DNA from: Chromatiales bacterium | GTDB lineage: Bacteria > Pseudomonadota > Gammaproteobacteria > UBA6429 > Thiohalophilaceae | Reading direction: 5' to 3' | Assembly: GCA_027001895.1 (NCBI GenBank) | Contig: JALTLP010000107.1 | Span: forward strand, 1 to 6,439 | Length of the DNA stretch: 6,439 bases | Shown here: positions 5,962 through 6,439 of the stretch, one piece after another | Layout: each line of letters opens with the position of its first letter | How positions within the stretch are numbered: the first letter of the stretch is position 1 | Translations under genes and position numbers: made by a program | Notes under the pieces: model-generated | The model's database searches: none | What the model was told of the DNA's origin: nothing | The model's input: the letters and a program-made list of their open reading frames with translations, nothing else

Positions 5962-5973
5962 CCTTCTCCGCCA
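5962..5973 (+). pseudogene. 3' remnant of a second tRNA-Ser (acceptor strand and CCA only)
   Basis: CCTTCTCCGCCA is identical to 5828-5839: last T-stem base, 3' acceptor strand, discriminator G and CCA. There is no recognisable T-loop, anticodon or 5' acceptor strand before it. It is followed by the same spacer and terminator as the intact gene. It reads as the surviving end of a deleted or replaced tandem tRNA-Ser. Confidence 0.7.
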
Positions 5974-5980
5974 TCTAAAC

Positions 5981-6005
5981 AAAACGGCGTAAGCCGTTTT
6001 TTTTT
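5981..6005 (+). terminator. Second rho-independent terminator (duplicate of the tRNA-Ser terminator)
   Basis: AAAACGGC (5981-5988), loop GTAA, GCCG (5993-5996), nine T (5997-6005). Stem and T-run equal those of the first terminator while the loop differs, as expected if the stem is still under selection or duplicated recently. No intact gene lies between the two, so it can only catch read-through from the first. Confidence 0.85.
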
Positions 6006-6034
6006 GCGGTTCAGTCGCAAGCGTCTAGGTTGCC

Positions 6035-6138
6035 TGTCATTCAGTGAGCTGAAGGATGTTTAAAAGTTTGTCTTCTCGAAGCAAAGCAGAGAGATCTTGA
6101 AGTGCAAAAGATTCCTCCGTTACATGTTCGGAATGACA
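6035..6138. repeat. MITE-like element with 8-base terminal inverted repeats
   Basis: TGTCATTC (6035-6042) is the exact inverse of GAATGACA (6131-6138). The 104-base interior has no reading frame and contains the block 6068-6098 that recurs at 6180-6210, plus an AGATTCCTCCG stretch. This ending and interior style is common among short non-autonomous dispersed repeats in bacterial chromosomes (general recollection, not a match to a named family). No transposase is present. I saw no clear target-site duplication. Confidence 0.55.
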
Positions 6139-6179
6139 AATGCATACCGTTACTTTAAGAGCGAAGGCAATATCTTATT

Positions 6180-6210
6180 TTGTCATCTCGAAGCGAAGCT
6201 GAGAGATCTT
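6180..6210. repeat. 31-base block repeated from the MITE-like element
   Basis: Matches 6068-6098 at 28 of 31 positions, both in direct orientation, 112 bases apart. It can fold as ATCTC (6185-6189) with GAGAT (6203-6207) around AGC, loop GAA, GCT. It looks like a partial second element inserted next to the first. On the minus strand it lies downstream of the regulator gene and might act as a weak transcript end, but there is no clear T-run. Confidence 0.55.
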
Positions 6211-6249
6211 TATTTTTGTTATTAGAAGTTTGTTGAACTAAGTGGGATT

Positions 6250-6439
6250 TTATTCGGAGGGGGTATTAAGAACCTGCTCAATAACGTTCTTTATATATTC
6301 ACGCTTAAAAGTTTTTTCAAGTGCAGCATCAAACCCATGCTCTGAATATTTAAGCATTTCCGGTGCAGAGGAGTCGCCACTGGATACAATAAGTTTTATT
6401 TGAGGAGCAAATGTTCGTATTTTTGCCGCAAATTCTTTA
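6250..6439 (-). CDS. C-terminus of a response-regulator receiver domain (5' end outside window)
   Basis: The reverse strand reads 62 residues to TAA at 6250-6252. Seen: KLIVSSGDSSAPEM (beta-4 strand with the conserved switch Ser), then EHGFDAALEKTFKREYI, in which the Lys of EKTF is the conserved receiver lysine that in most family members is followed by proline. The last helix, IKNVIEQVLN, closes the domain and the protein ends six residues later. The phosphorylated aspartate and acidic pocket lie outside the window. The SSG...GFD..L.K pattern at a C-terminus resembles the final receiver domain of hybrid sensor histidine kinases, but a single-domain regulator is equally possible. It converges on the tRNA-Ser region. 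Confidence 0.75.
   Translation of the reverse strand, partial: KEFAAKIRTFAPQIKLIVSSGDSSAPEMLKYSEHGFDAALEKTFKREYIKNVIEQVLNTPSE

Larger units (their letters stand above)
5962..6028 (+). repeat. Direct repeat, copy B
   Basis: Second copy of the 67-base block at 5828-5894, holding the tRNA 3' remnant, the second terminator and a shared flank beginning GCGGTTCAGTCGC. Similarity ends near 6028, just before the MITE-like element. Confidence 0.85.

Noticed and set aside
5561..6028. CRISPR array
   Set aside because: Repeats are not regularly spaced; they are tRNA-derived blocks and unrelated hairpins, and no cas genes are present.

Overview
The window looks like chromosomal DNA from an AT-rich gammaproteobacterium. 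Three things point that way: a full-length RimO of proteobacterial type, an MltF lytic transglycosylase lipoprotein, and a tRNA-Ser(GGA) that encodes its own CCA end and is close to the gammaproteobacterial consensus. I cannot name a genus from sequence alone.

Layout. Positions 1-1202 (minus strand) hold the first 400 codons of mltF; its 3' end lies outside the window. A 420-base, very AT-rich intergenic region separates it from the divergent rimO (1623-2942, plus), which encodes the radical-SAM enzyme that methylthiolates ribosomal protein S12. After a 213-base gap comes a two-gene unit on the plus strand. The first gene is a soluble Ser/Thr protein kinase (3156-4568) with a C-terminal tandem repeat of a short 'IGPLA' module. 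Fourteen bases later, starting at GTG, is a membrane sensor (4583-5467) with a periplasmic DUF3365/Tll0287-like c-heme domain (CxxCH) and a cytoplasmic HAMP domain but no output domain. The spacing suggests cotranscription, and the architectures suggest that the sensor feeds redox or ligand information to the kinase in trans. That partnership is inference.

Positions 5468-6249 are non-coding and unusually structured. One intact tRNA-Ser(GGA) gene (5750-5839) and its terminator are flanked by broken copies of the same gene. Upstream is a 5'-half remnant (5553-5644) interrupted by a 55-base net insertion. Downstream is a 3'-end remnant (5962-5973) followed by a second copy of the terminator. The DNA between and around these pieces is a dense series of short hairpins, mostly with three-base loops. 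Next come a MITE-like element (6035-6138) with 8-base terminal inverted repeats and a second copy of its internal 31-base block (6180-6210).

The last 190 bases (6250-6439, minus strand) encode the C-terminus of a response-regulator receiver domain, probably the end of a hybrid histidine kinase or a stand-alone regulator.

The items most worth following up are the kinase plus output-less heme/HAMP sensor pair and the mosaic of tRNA-Ser remnants and hairpins.
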